Below are positions 54,655 through 63,858 of a stretch of 64,000 nt of DNA, one piece after another (within the stretch, counting starts at the first letter, position 1; each line of letters starts with the position of its first letter). Location: the NCBI GenBank assembly GCA_026414765.1, contig JAOAIJ010000010.1, positions 1 to 64,000 of the forward strand. Direction: 5' to 3'. The notes under the pieces are model-generated. The model searched no databases. It was not told where the DNA came from and worked only from the letters and a program-made list of their open reading frames with translations. A program made the position numbers and the translations under genes. Source of the DNA: Clostridia bacterium (GTDB lineage: Bacteria > Bacillota > Clostridia > Acetivibrionales > DSM-27016).

Positions 54655-55393
54655 GTGAGAGGTGAGCAGTAACAGCTATCACATCACTTGACTTATCCAC
54701 ATCATTTCCTATTTCCGGATATTCCGAAACAAAAACCCTTGCTTTGATTCCTGACAATTCAGAAAACTTTTTTTCCATCTTATCAATAGTCAGCCTTCCC
54801 ATAGCAAACTGAGCTGCAAAGCCAGGACTTACTATGGTAACCATTTTCAGGGGGTTTTTCCGCGCTTCTAAAAGCTTACTGGCTAAAGCATAGCCCTTTT
54901 CAATTATTTGAGGATTAAGATAAAAAATATTCCCTCCTGTGAACGTTCCTTCTTTTACCTTTATGTAAGTCCTTTCAAATTCAGGATATTTAGATATATT
55001 AATACTTTTTTCCACTATAGGGTAGCAAAAGTCTGCACCCATATCCCTGGCATTAAAAATAAAATCCTTTACCGCATCTGCAGTAATCAACGGTATGTCG
55101 CAGGAACTGATGAGTAGCGGCATCTCCTTCCCCAGATACTTTACTCCTGCGATTATATTATCCACTATCAGGCCTTCAGGGGCAATAACTGCATCTACCT
55201 TATCCTTAAGCACGGTCTCCAGTTCATCTACATTACCAACAACTACTATTTTCTTTATGTATTCAACATTCCTAAAAGCATCTACAACATAATCAATCAT
55301 AGCTCTGCCGTTAATTTTTAGTAAAGCCTTATTGACAGTATCATTCCATTTGTGCGTACCGTGATCACTGGCAAGTATTATTACATTCAGCAT
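54650..55393 (-). CDS. MobA-like NTP transferase domain protein
   Basis: A 247-aa protein of the NTP_transf_3 type: an N-terminal NVIILASDHGTHKWND (a variant of the LAGG/RMG nucleotide-binding start), NKALLKINGRAMIDYVVDAF, and LLISSCDIPLITADAVKDF (the PLxxxD element). The usual GGxxxRMG loop is changed to ASDHGTHKWN, so the nucleotide specificity is unclear. It is the last gene of the ispE-gntR-NTase strand. Start: ATG 55393 with GGAAAGGG upstream; the GTG at 55441 falls inside the preceding terminator. Confidence 0.75.
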   Translation of the reverse strand: MLNVIILASDHGTHKWNDTVNKALLKINGRAMIDYVVDAFRNVEYIKKIVVVGNVDELETVLKDKVDAVIAPEGLIVDNIIAGVKYLGKEMPLLISSCDIPLITADAVKDFIFNARDMGADFCYPIVEKSINISKYPEFERTYIKVKEGTFTGGNIFYLNPQIIEKGYALASKLLEARKNPLKMVTIVSPGFAAQFAMGRLTIDKMEKKFSELSGIKARVFVSEYPEIGNDVDKSSDVIAVTAHLSQ

Positions 55394-55415
55394 TAGCCCT
55401 ACCCTTTCCCCGTTT

Positions 55416-55456
55416 AAAATATTAAGAGAGGTGTTTTTCACCTCTCTTAATATTTT
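55416..55456 (-). terminator. Terminator after the GntR gene
   Basis: An 18-bp inverted repeat AAAATATTAAGAGAGGTG with loop TTTTT; its right arm includes the GntR stop codon. On the minus strand the exit is AATATTTTAAAC. The NTase gene starts just downstream, so some readthrough or its own promoter is needed. Confidence 0.75.
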
Positions 55457-56138
55457 AAGTCAAATTATGCTTTTTTATTGAATTAATTATTATTTCTTCC
55501 TGTCTTCTTATATGTTTTTGCGCTACAGTCTCTGCAATTTCATTATTTTTAGCCGATATGGCCTCAATAATATCCGTATGCTCCTTAATAATATCCTTGG
55601 GGCTGCTGTAATCCTTCAGGTAAATAACCCTGAACCTATGGATTTGCTCTCTTAAATTGCTGGCTATCTGAATTAGCTTGTCATTCCTGGAGGAGCGGTA
55701 AATAATATCGTGGAATTCTACATCCTTTTTAATAGTCCCTTGAAGGTTGTCCTTTTCCATGTAGTTAACAAACTGCATATTTACATGCTTTAACTCCTTG
55801 AGCTCTTCCTCTGTTATTCTCTGTGCAGAAAGTGCTGTTGCCAGACCATCCAGTGTTGCCCTCACCTCAAGCACATCCATTATATCCTTTACAGAGAGAT
55901 CGGCAACTTGTGCACCCTTCCTCGGAACCATGTTTACCAAACCTTCAAGTTCCAGCTTTCTTATGGCTTCCCTTACCGGAGTCCTGCTCACACCCATCTT
56001 CTCCGCGAGCTGGACTTCCATCAACCTTTCTCCCGGCTTTAGTTCCCCTACTATAATTGCCTCCCTTAATGTGTTGAATATTACTTCCCTTAAGGGTTTA
56101 TAATCGTTTAAATTTACTTTTGAAAGTTTTCCCGCCAT
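55455..56138 (-). CDS. GntR family transcriptional regulator (FadR/FCD subfamily)
   Basis: A 227-aa regulator. The N-terminal winged helix has PLREVIFNTLREAIIVGELK, GERLMEVQLAEKMGVSRTPV and REAIRKLELEGLVNMVPRKG; the C-terminal all-helical FCD ligand domain has FHDIIYRSSRN and HTDIIEAISAKN. Its ligand and targets are unknown; the neighbouring ispE or NTase genes are possible. Start: ATG 56138, with AGGAGAG upstream; a GTG at 56156 is the alternative. Confidence 0.9.
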   Translation of the reverse strand: MAGKLSKVNLNDYKPLREVIFNTLREAIIVGELKPGERLMEVQLAEKMGVSRTPVREAIRKLELEGLVNMVPRKGAQVADLSVKDIMDVLEVRATLDGLATALSAQRITEEELKELKHVNMQFVNYMEKDNLQGTIKKDVEFHDIIYRSSRNDKLIQIASNLREQIHRFRVIYLKDYSSPKDIIKEHTDIIEAISAKNNEIAETVAQKHIRRQEEIIINSIKKHNLT

Positions 56139-56279
56139 ATTTTTATCTCTCCTCACTTATAGTTAAGACTTTGCAGCTTGAATCTGCATCCGTTTAAATA
56201 TCTGGGATTACTCAATCATTCTGTTGAAAATCGCCTGTACTAAACTAAAACTTCCAGACTGGCATATCATATCAGTTAT

Positions 56280-57134
56280 TTACTGTACGGATTTAGTCAG
56301 AAAGCAGTCCCAATTACTTTTCTTAATTTCTATATAGGCTTTTTCAGCCGATTGGCTATTGTCAAATATACCGAACACAGATGGCCCGCTGCCACTCATC
56401 ATACTCCCCAATGCCCCCAGTGCCAACAGTGCTTCCTTTATCCTCTGAATTACGGTATATTTAGGGATAGTGACAGTTTCCAGTACATTTACCATATTAG
56501 CCGCCAGATAATGCTTATCATGGTTTTTTATGCTATTTATAAGTAGTTCAGTATCAGGCCTCTGACTTATAGTATCCAGCCTGAGATTTTTATACACCCA
56601 TGGTGTAGATACTCCTATCTTAGGCTTTACAAGCACAATATGTGTTTCCTGTAGAGCGGGCAGCTCCGTCAATACTTCTCCGATACCTTCAGCCAGCATC
56701 GTTCCCCCTTTTATACAATAAGGAACATCCGCTCCTATCTGTTTCCCCAATAGCATCATTTCCGCTTCGTTAATACCAAGATCAAATATTTTGTTAATTC
56801 CCTTTATCACAGAAGCCGCATCAGAACTTCCTCCGGCTAGCCCTGCTGCAACAGGAATATTTTTGTTAATTCTTATCTTTATTCCACCCTTTATGTTATA
56901 ATTATCTACAAGCAATTGGGCAGCCTTATAGGCTATATTATCACAGTTTTCCGGAACCCATGGGCAGCCGCACTCTATACTGATCCCATGATCCGTCTGC
57001 TCAATAAATATATCATCATACAAATCTATTGTCTGCATTATCATTTTTACTTCGTGATATCCATCAGGCCTCTTTCCTACAACATCAAGAGATAAGTTTA
57101 TCTTAGCCCTGGCCTTTAATTGAATCATTTGCAT
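56280..57134 (-). CDS. ispE: 4-diphosphocytidyl-2-C-methyl-D-erythritol kinase
   Basis: A 284-aa GHMP kinase of the MEP isoprenoid pathway. It shows KARAKINLSLDVVGKRPDGYHEV with the catalytic Lys/Asp region, the glycine-rich ATP loop PVAAGLAGGSSDAASVI, and GSMMSGSGPSVFGIF at the C-terminus. It phosphorylates CDP-ME on the 2-hydroxyl. Full family length; GGGGAG lies 7 nt before the ATG. The order relative to veg and yabG resembles B. subtilis, where ispE follows veg. Confidence 0.96.
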   Translation of the reverse strand: MQMIQLKARAKINLSLDVVGKRPDGYHEVKMIMQTIDLYDDIFIEQTDHGISIECGCPWVPENCDNIAYKAAQLLVDNYNIKGGIKIRINKNIPVAAGLAGGSSDAASVIKGINKIFDLGINEAEMMLLGKQIGADVPYCIKGGTMLAEGIGEVLTELPALQETHIVLVKPKIGVSTPWVYKNLRLDTISQRPDTELLINSIKNHDKHYLAANMVNVLETVTIPKYTVIQRIKEALLALGALGSMMSGSGPSVFGIFDNSQSAEKAYIEIKKSNWDCFLTKSVQ

Positions 57135-57196
57135 AACTATACTCCCCTAATTAGTTACGTATATTATATACAAAAAACATAATACTTTCAACAAAA

Positions 57197-57224
57197 AGTG
57201 CCTGAAATCTAAATTTCAGGCACT
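57197..57224 (-). terminator. Terminator after the SipL-like gene
   Basis: A 12-bp perfect stem AGTGCCTGAAAT/ATTTCAGGCACT with loop CTAA, followed on the minus strand by TTTTT. Confidence 0.85.
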
Positions 57225-57288
57225 AAAATCCCACTTATTATTAATTTTTAGTACATTGTGCAAAATATTATCTTAATCATTTACCGGT

Positions 57289-58857
57289 TTATATCCTTCT
57301 TTTAGGAATAACCAATTGCTGTCCGGGATATAGGATTTCTCTGTCATTTATATTGTTTGCTCCCCTTATTTCTTCTACCGTTGTATAATACTTCTTTGCA
57401 ATGTTCCAGAAAGAGTCTCCGGGCTTTACAAAATAAATAGTAATACTTGGCTGGTTTTCGATTAACCTTTCGTCTACAGGCAATTCATTCACTTTTACTA
57501 CTAATGGTATTTCATTATGACTGACGACTTTCGTATTTATACTCATAACCAGTCTGATTTCAACTTCATTGCTTGAAACCATACTGTAATTACAGTGCTC
57601 AACATCCAGGCCCACATCGCACGCCATATCCTGATTTATACCTTTTACATCCATAGTGTGCTTAAAAGGTACTTCCTGGTTACTGCAATATACAGGCTGT
57701 TCTTCACTATTAGCCAGATAAAGTATATTGTTGTCCACAACACCTTCTACAACTATCTTATCATCCAGAACTTTTACTTCAGATACAGAAGGTTTACTCA
57801 AGACATTAAATACCTCTGATATTTCCGGGCTTCCTTCCTGCATGGAAATAGTATCCTTAAGAATTATCTGTCCCTTATTCTCTGCTACAGTTTCTTCTAC
57901 TCTAAAAGGCTCCTTGTCAAGATTAAGCCTTATCTGACGGCTGTAAGCGTCATCAACCATTTCAATATTCTTCTTGTTGAATCCTGACGCAGTAACCTTT
58001 AATTTCACTTCCCCGGTTAGTATCCTTAACTCGCCGTCACTATCTTCTGCTGGTTCAAATCTGGCATCAGTAATTCGGAAATCTACATCACAGGTCGAGT
58101 AGTCGTTAGCTCCTGTCAGATCGACTAACTGCGTGAATGGTAATTCGTGCTCCATATACTGGATACTGTTATTCTCATCATCCCCTGTATAAAGCGTAGA
58201 TACCAGAAGCTCTCCTTTGGTGATAATCTTATTATCACTTACCTTGTAGTCTTTACCTATAATTTTAATATCATTTCTTAAAACTTCCCGTATAGTCGGT
58301 TTTCCTGCCGGTACTTCCATACTCTCTTGCAGGGAAAACTCCTCTGTACTTTCACCTAATGAGCTGTTTACTCTCACATTGCTTTTTAATATCTGGACTT
58401 CATCACTATCTCCAAAGCCGCTTATAACACTCTTTTCAATTTCATCAGTTACTTTTCCCGTTACTTTAACAATGGCTTTTACATTTATTTTACGCCCATT
58501 TAAAATCTCATAATCTATATGTTCTAATTCACACTTTACCCTACCGCTCATTCCAGATCTGGCACTAGGAATATCAAGGCTGCACATAAAGCTGGTATTG
58601 GTATTTATGCTTTTAATACTCCTGTCTTCATCATCGGACACATAGAGTATCTTGTACTGAATTGCCCCATTAACCAGTACCCTGTCCTGTGAAATGTCAG
58701 AGTTGTATGAATAAATGTCTCCGTCTAAGAGTAGTATCCGGTCGACATCCGGCTTAACATCGGGTACGATTATATCATTTTCAACAACAGTCTGTGTTGA
58801 ATCTTCACCAATTACCTGATTAATTCTTATAGAGTCCCTGATAAGTTCAAGCGACAT
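57289..58857 (-). CDS. SipL-like spore morphogenesis protein (DUF3794 repeats plus LysM)
   Basis: A 522-aa protein. Three SPOCS/DUF3794 repeats, each opening with an IVPDVKPDVDRIL-like or RPTIREVLRNDIKI-like motif, fill residues 1-470, and a LysM domain ends the protein (ITIYFVKPGDSFWNIAKKYY to YPGQQLVIPKR). In Clostridioides difficile SipL binds SpoIVA and ties the coat to the forespore membrane; the same role is inferred. Start: ATG 58857 with GGGGGAGG upstream. It stands between veg and ispE, and its long leader holds a short heptad repeat. Confidence 0.9.
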   Translation of the reverse strand: MSLELIRDSIRINQVIGEDSTQTVVENDIIVPDVKPDVDRILLLDGDIYSYNSDISQDRVLVNGAIQYKILYVSDDEDRSIKSINTNTSFMCSLDIPSARSGMSGRVKCELEHIDYEILNGRKINVKAIVKVTGKVTDEIEKSVISGFGDSDEVQILKSNVRVNSSLGESTEEFSLQESMEVPAGKPTIREVLRNDIKIIGKDYKVSDNKIITKGELLVSTLYTGDDENNSIQYMEHELPFTQLVDLTGANDYSTCDVDFRITDARFEPAEDSDGELRILTGEVKLKVTASGFNKKNIEMVDDAYSRQIRLNLDKEPFRVEETVAENKGQIILKDTISMQEGSPEISEVFNVLSKPSVSEVKVLDDKIVVEGVVDNNILYLANSEEQPVYCSNQEVPFKHTMDVKGINQDMACDVGLDVEHCNYSMVSSNEVEIRLVMSINTKVVSHNEIPLVVKVNELPVDERLIENQPSITIYFVKPGDSFWNIAKKYYTTVEEIRGANNINDREILYPGQQLVIPKRRI

Positions 58858-59145
58858 TTTACAATCCTCCCCCTGCTTTATATATGAAACGCACTTCATG
58901 CGCGGCTTCGCCTTCTTTTGAAGACGCTGGCTACGAACTATGGAACGGGCTTTCCTTCTCTTTGTCCCATTGCCTATCGCCTATCACCTATTGCCTGCGA
59001 CTATATTGTAGTATATATATATTGACAAGGTCAGGGAAATATGACTAACTTAAACCCGTAAAATTATTATGAGTAAAAACACTGCATATGCTTTTTACTT
59101 ATTGCCAAACAAAGAGAGTTAATAGTATATGGTTTCAGAAAAATT
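58858..59145. other. Leader region of the SipL-like gene with a heptad repeat
   Basis: A region of about 290 bp between the SipL-like gene and the veg terminator. The part nearest the SipL-like gene (58893-58995) is clearly more GC-rich than its surroundings and ends in the heptad repeat. The remainder is AT-rich with no gene. Confidence 0.5.
58968..58995. repeat. Four tandem 7-bp units (TATNGCC type)
   Basis: The units cattgcc, tatcgcc, tatcacc and tattgcc follow each other without gaps. Related strings of this kind are known as dispersed intergenic repeats in some genomes; only one array is seen in this window. Confidence 0.7.
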
Positions 59146-59173
59146 AAAAAGCCAGGTAATCACCTGACTTTTT
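59146..59173. terminator. Terminator after veg
   Basis: Stem AAAAAG(C)CAGGT / ACCTG(A)CTTTTT with loop AATC. It has T runs on both strands and lies downstream of veg on the minus strand. Confidence 0.8.
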
Positions 59174-59268
59174 AACCAACCTTTTAGAAAAGGGGTCTAA
59201 CTGGTTTCATTTTGTATAATAAGTTAATCTTACTTTGTCCATTGGCGCAATCTTCTACCCTAACACTA

Positions 59269-59535
59269 TCAGCTAACCTGTATCCTTTTATTATCCTTGC
59301 ATACAACAAGTTCAACAGCTTTTGTCAGTATGTCAGTATAGCTATAAGATACTCTTCTAGTTGCTTCATAATCGTTTTCAAACTTTACTATGAAGATGCT
59401 GGGATAGGTGTTTTCAAGGACTCCTTCTCTAATAAATGCCTTTTTCCTACCTTTATTGGCTTTTAGTTGAACTTTTTGACCAATGCAGGTTTCTATGTCT
59501 TTCCTTATTTGGGTCAGGTCATTCTTTCCTATCAT
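59269..59535 (-). CDS. veg: Veg family protein
   Basis: An 88-aa protein of the Veg family: LTQIRKDIETCIGQKVQLKA, KKAFIREGVLENTYPSIFIV and RRVSYSYTDILTKAVEL are its typical blocks. In B. subtilis Veg is an abundant vegetative protein that stimulates biofilm matrix genes. It is followed by the terminator at 59146-59173 and lies 116 bp downstream of yabG on the same strand, as in Bacillus. AGGTGATTC precedes the ATG. Confidence 0.95.
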   Translation of the reverse strand: MIGKNDLTQIRKDIETCIGQKVQLKANKGRKKAFIREGVLENTYPSIFIVKFENDYEATRRVSYSYTDILTKAVELVVCKDNKRIQVS

Positions 59536-59651
59536 TGAATCACCTCATCTTCTGTTTGCAAGTATTATATCACAAACTTTAGTGCTTGTCAAAAAAATTT
59601 AAATATTATAACAGGGGAAATTAAATTATGTCAAGTATTATTTTTGAAATA

Positions 59652-60539
59652 CTAATTATTGTACGGTTCCAAAGGAAATCCATTCCTATATTTCCCGCGC
59701 GTTTCTATCCCACCTATCCCTTCTGCTCCTGTTATCGTATTGCTGATAACATCAGACGGTTTAAGCACTTTATCTATGCCTGAAAGTGCCACCTTCTGAC
59801 AGATAAATACCGGATCAAGTGCGTGTATAAGTACTCTGTAAGGTGCACTGGCATAGTTTGCACCGGCTTTTAGTATAGCATTGTACATTGACTGGCACGC
59901 TCCTGCAAAAATAACCAGACTGTCAAAATCAGGCTCATACCTCCTCGCTTCTCTAACTGCTTCAATGTAATACTTTGAATTCCTATAGTTATCTATGTTG
60001 GAATAGTTGTTATCTCCCTTAATAACACTATCATGGCCTGTTAAGACAAGGATATCCGGTCTATGCCTCCTAAGGAGGTCATAAATTTTTCCCGGCTGCT
60101 CACTTTCAGGTATAAACTCTCCTATAACATCCAAACCAAATTTTCTATATTGATTTAAACAATTCTCTAAATAATCATTATCTCCATCAACGTGTAGTAT
60201 CTTACCCGACCTGGAAAATTTCCGGGCATTGTCTGTCGGAGTGTTTCTATAATATAATTTTTTTGAGCCACCTCTATATCTTGCCATATGGTTTGATGTT
60301 TGAATTTCCCTGCATTTCCTGCTTACAATCGAATTAATCCTCGAGTTATACTCTGTTACATTTTTATCATCCAATACGATCAGATCTGACTCAGGGGCAT
60401 CTGCTTCAATTCTATAACTGATACCTTTAAGTATGATCACCCTTTCCCCGTTTAGCTCCCTGATATCGGTAACTTTGAAATAGACATCGCCGCCATAGGA
60501 TTTCCTAGCTACAATATCTCCGACTTTCAAATCCCCCAT
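59652..60539 (-). CDS. yabG: Sporulation-specific protease YabG
   Basis: A 295-aa protein of the YabG family: an N-terminal KVGDIVARKSYGGDVYFKV domain, then the peptidase core with DILVLTGHDSVIKG (catalytic His) and LVIFAGACQSMYNAIL (Cys). YabG cleaves spore coat proteins (and SpoIVA and CspBA in clostridia) late in sporulation. Start: ATG 60539 with AAGGAAGGTG upstream; the ATG at 60557 is less well placed. Its neighbour veg supports the call. Confidence 0.95.
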   Translation of the reverse strand: MGDLKVGDIVARKSYGGDVYFKVTDIRELNGERVIILKGISYRIEADAPESDLIVLDDKNVTEYNSRINSIVSRKCREIQTSNHMARYRGGSKKLYYRNTPTDNARKFSRSGKILHVDGDNDYLENCLNQYRKFGLDVIGEFIPESEQPGKIYDLLRRHRPDILVLTGHDSVIKGDNNYSNIDNYRNSKYYIEAVREARRYEPDFDSLVIFAGACQSMYNAILKAGANYASAPYRVLIHALDPVFICQKVALSGIDKVLKPSDVISNTITGAEGIGGIETRGKYRNGFPLEPYNN

Positions 60540-60616
60540 CCTGTCACCTTCCTTCATTCAATATTTCGTCTGCTACATAATATGTCTGAAAGACCTGTAA
60601 TGTGAGAAAATGAGTA

Positions 60617-60646
60617 TTGATTAACAGCAATGCTAAACGTTATAAT
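60617..60646 (+). promoter_or_regulatory. Promoter of fhs
   Basis: TTGATT (60617-60622), an 18-bp spacer and TATAAT (60641-60646), with a leader of about 95 nt to the fhs ATG. A small stem AGCGCA/TGCGCT lies in the leader near 60711-60728. Confidence 0.7.
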
Positions 60647-60745
60647 AACATTTAGAGCGTAATTCTTTACGCGGCATAAGGTTGCAGGTAAACGGAAAGA
60701 GATGATAACAGCGCATTCAGCTGCGCTTGAAAGGAAGTATGTATT

Positions 60746-62416
60746 ATGCTTACTGATATTGAAATCGCTCAGGGTTGCAAAATGAAACCGATAGCAGAAA
60801 TCGCTGGAGGTTTGGGAATACAGCCTGACGAACTGGAGTTATATGGTAAATACAAGGCTAAACTTACAGATGATTTATGGAAAAGAATAGAAGGCAATAA
60901 AGATGGAAAGCTTGTTTTAGTAACCGCTATAAATCCAACACCTGCCGGTGAGGGAAAAACTACCACTACAGTAGGTTTGGGACAGGCAATGGCAAGGATA
61001 GGTAAAAAGGCCATTATAGCACTTAGAGAGCCTTCCTTGGGTCCTGTTATGGGTGTCAAGGGCGGAGCAGCAGGAGGCGGATACTCACAGGTTGTTCCTA
61101 TGGAAGATATAAACCTTCATTTTACCGGTGACATGCATGCTATAACGACAGCAAACAACCTGTTGTCAGCAGCGATAGATAATCATATCCAACAGGGAAA
61201 TTGTCTGGGTATCGACCCTAGGCAGATTATTTGGAAAAGAGCTATGGACATGAATGACAGATCACTGAGAAATATAATCGTCGGTCTAGGGGGTAAAGCT
61301 AACGGTACCCCGAGGGAAGATGGTTTTAACATAACTGTGGCATCTGAGGTAATGGCTATATTATGTCTCGCTTCTGACCTAATGGACTTAAAAAAGCGCC
61401 TCGGCAATATAATTATAGGATATAGCTATGGTGGAAGCGCAGTTACCGCCAAAGACCTTAATGTAGACGGTGCAATGACTCTGCTGCTTAAAGACGCTAT
61501 AAAACCAAATCTGGTTCAAACGCTGGAAAATACACCAGCTCTAATGCATGGTGGGCCTTTCGCCAATATTGCTCATGGGTGTAATAGTGTAGCCGCTACC
61601 AAACTGGCATTGAAGCTGGCCGATTATGTAATAACAGAAGCAGGGTTCGGGGCTGATCTTGGTGCAGAAAAATTCTTTGATATAAAATGCAGATACGCAA
61701 ACCTCAAGCCTGATGCAGTAGTTCTTGTAGCAACTATCAGAGCTTTGAAATACAATGGAGGCCTAAAGAAGGAAGATTTGAAGAAAGAAAACCTTGATGC
61801 TTTGAAGAAGGGCTTCGTAAATTTGGAAAAACATGTAGAAAACCTGAGAAAGTTCGGTGTACCGCTTGTAGTTGCAATAAATCATTTCGATACAGATTCG
61901 GAAGAGGAAGTAGAATACATAAAAAGCAGATGCAATAGCATGAATGTAGAAGTAGCTTTCTCCCAGGTTTTTGCAAAAGGCGGTAATGGCGGTATGGAAT
62001 TGGCTGAGAAGCTTGTGAATATTATTGACACCACTGCCTCAGACTTCAAGCCCCTTTATGATGTCAATCTTTCTATAAGAGAAAAAATAGAGATAATTAC
62101 CAGGGAAATATACGGTGGCAGGGGCGTAGTATTAACCGCATCGGCTGAAAAAGCTATTAGGAAAATTGAAGAGATGGGTATGGACAAACTGCCTGTCTGT
62201 ATGGCAAAAACCCAATACTCATTATCTGATAATGCATCACTCTTAGGACGGCCGGAAGGTTTTGATGTTACGGTCAGAGAGGTAAGACTATCGGCAGGTG
62301 CAGGATTTATAGTAGCCCTGACAGGGGAAATAATGACCATGCCGGGTTTACCGAAAATTCCTGCTGCCGAAAAGATAAATATTGACGAAAATGGAGTAAT
62401 TACAGGATTATTTTAG
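60746..62416 (+). CDS. fhs: Formate--tetrahydrofolate ligase
   Basis: A 556-aa enzyme with the family's P-loop-like [19 protein letters not shown] and signatures such as [20 protein letters not shown]. It forms 10-formyl-THF from formate, ATP and THF for purine synthesis and one-carbon metabolism; full family length. AAAGGAAG precedes the ATG. A single gene closed by a terminator. Confidence 0.97.
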   Translation: MLTDIEIAQGCKMKPIAEIAGGLGIQPDELELYGKYKAKLTDDLWKRIEGNKDGKLVLVTAINPTPAGEGKTTTTVGLGQAMARIGKKAIIALREPSLGPVMGVKGGAAGGGYSQVVPMEDINLHFTGDMHAITTANNLLSAAIDNHIQQGNCLGIDPRQIIWKRAMDMNDRSLRNIIVGLGGKANGTPREDGFNITVASEVMAILCLASDLMDLKKRLGNIIIGYSYGGSAVTAKDLNVDGAMTLLLKDAIKPNLVQTLENTPALMHGGPFANIAHGCNSVAATKLALKLADYVITEAGFGADLGAEKFFDIKCRYANLKPDAVVLVATIRALKYNGGLKKEDLKKENLDALKKGFVNLEKHVENLRKFGVPLVVAINHFDTDSEEEVEYIKSRCNSMNVEVAFSQVFAKGGNGGMELAEKLVNIIDTTASDFKPLYDVNLSIREKIEIITREIYGGRGVVLTASAEKAIRKIEEMGMDKLPVCMAKTQYSLSDNASLLGRPEGFDVTVREVRLSAGAGFIVALTGEIMTMPGLPKIPAAEKINIDENGVITGLF

Positions 62417-62429
62417 AGATTATGAGCAG

Positions 62430-62461
62430 AGAACCTTATCTTTTTGATAGAGGTTCTTTTT
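62430..62461 (+). terminator. Terminator after fhs
   Basis: Stem AGAACCT(T)ATC / GAT(A)GAGGTTCT with loop TTTTT, followed by TTTT and more T on the plus strand. Confidence 0.85.
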
Positions 62462-62571
62462 GTTTATAAGAGCCTAAAAAAAGCCACTCTTTTCCCGAAG
62501 AATATCTACTTACAAATGTATCCCGGTACTGATAACATATTACATATTACTTTAAATGGAGGCAATCCTAT

Positions 62572-63786
62572 ATGAAAAAATATATAATGACCAGGTTTGT
62601 TATTCTTCTGGCCTTTGTTATGCTTTTTACAGCCGGATGCTCACCTGCTAGCCCTGAAGAACCGGAATCAAGCTCAACAACTGTAGTGAGTACTGATAAA
62701 ATCGAAGCAGCCGCACCTGCCATGGAACAAGAATCTGAAACTACACCCCCCTACTATCCAACTACAGAGTGGAAAAAATCATCACCGGAAACTCAGGGAA
62801 TGGATTCTAACCAGCTGACAAAAGTATTTCATGATATCAAGAATAAGGAGCTTCCCTTACACAGCATCATTATTATACGGAATGGCTACATAGTTGCAGA
62901 GGCATACTTTGAACCATATACAATAAGTTCAAAACACAATTTATATTCCGTAACTAAAAGCCTTACGTCCACACTGGTTGGTATCGCTATAAATGAGGGC
63001 TATATTAAAGGAGTAAACCAAAAGGTCATTGATATTTTCCCTGATATAAAAATCGAGAAAAACGATTTAAACACAGAAAGCATCACCATAAAAGACTTAC
63101 TCACCATGTCGGCGGGACATACTGAGGATTATGTCGGACATACGTATAGCAGCATGAACTGGCCTCAGGATTTTTTCAACCTGCCTTTCAGCTTCAGACC
63201 CGGAGAAAAGTTTTTATATGACAGCAGCGCTTCTCATTTACTGGCAGAAATAATATACAAAACAACCGGTAAGAAACCTGAAGAATATGCTAAAGAACAT
63301 ATATTTACTCCCCTGGGAATAACGGATTATAACTGGGAAATGCTTAATACAGGGATTAACACCGGAGGCTGGGGACTTCAGCTCAAGCCAAGAGATATGG
63401 CAAAGTTCGGTTACCTATTCTTAAAGAAAGGAAAATGGGAAGAAAAGCAGCTTGTGCCAGAAGAGTGGGTTAAAGAAGCTACCTCAAAACACATTGAGAG
63501 TTATTGGGGAGATAACAAGGGTGACAATTACGGGTATCAGTGGTGGATGAATCCCTACGGTGGATACAGAGCTGACGGCTATGCCGGCCAATACATAGTG
63601 GTTATGCCTGAGTACAATTTGATTACGGTTTTTACAGGAGAAATGAATAATGAAGAAAGAGCTGAACCCTTCAGATATATGAAGGAATATATTCTTCCGT
63701 CAGTAAAATCAGATATCCCCCTGAAAAAGAATGCGGCAGCAAATCGAGCTCTAGGTGAAGCAATAATGCGAGCAGAAGAACCTTGA
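62572..63786 (+). CDS. Lipoprotein serine hydrolase (beta-lactamase class C/PBP fold)
   Basis: A 404-aa exported lipoprotein. The signal peptide ends in the lipobox FTAGC (Cys at residue 23), then a Ser/Thr/Glu-rich linker to about residue 60, and a beta-lactamase-like domain with SVTKSLTS (Ser-x-x-Lys nucleophile) and the YDSSASHLLAEI segment in place of YxN. Such proteins are esterases, D-aminopeptidases or carboxypeptidases; a true beta-lactamase role is not indicated. AATGGAGGC precedes the ATG. Confidence 0.88.
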   Translation: MKKYIMTRFVILLAFVMLFTAGCSPASPEEPESSSTTVVSTDKIEAAAPAMEQESETTPPYYPTTEWKKSSPETQGMDSNQLTKVFHDIKNKELPLHSIIIIRNGYIVAEAYFEPYTISSKHNLYSVTKSLTSTLVGIAINEGYIKGVNQKVIDIFPDIKIEKNDLNTESITIKDLLTMSAGHTEDYVGHTYSSMNWPQDFFNLPFSFRPGEKFLYDSSASHLLAEIIYKTTGKKPEEYAKEHIFTPLGITDYNWEMLNTGINTGGWGLQLKPRDMAKFGYLFLKKGKWEEKQLVPEEWVKEATSKHIESYWGDNKGDNYGYQWWMNPYGGYRADGYAGQYIVVMPEYNLITVFTGEMNNEERAEPFRYMKEYILPSVKSDIPLKKNAAANRALGEAIMRAEEP

Positions 63787-63813
63787 GTTTATTCTTTGCA
63801 ACTTTATGAAGAT

Positions 63814-63858
63814 AAGCGGATTCTCCCGGTATTTCCAGTTCAGGAGAATCCGCTTTTT
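63814..63858 (+). terminator. Terminator after the serine hydrolase gene
   Basis: A 13-bp perfect stem AAGCGGATTCTCC/GGAGAATCCGCTT with a loop of 16, followed by TTTTT on the plus strand; it also lies at the 3' end of the convergent partial gene. Confidence 0.85.

Noticed and set aside
62572-63786. Antibiotic-resistance beta-lactamase
   Set aside because: Only the SxxK motif is clear; the YxN and KTG motifs expected for a class C beta-lactamase are not, so a general serine hydrolase call is safer.
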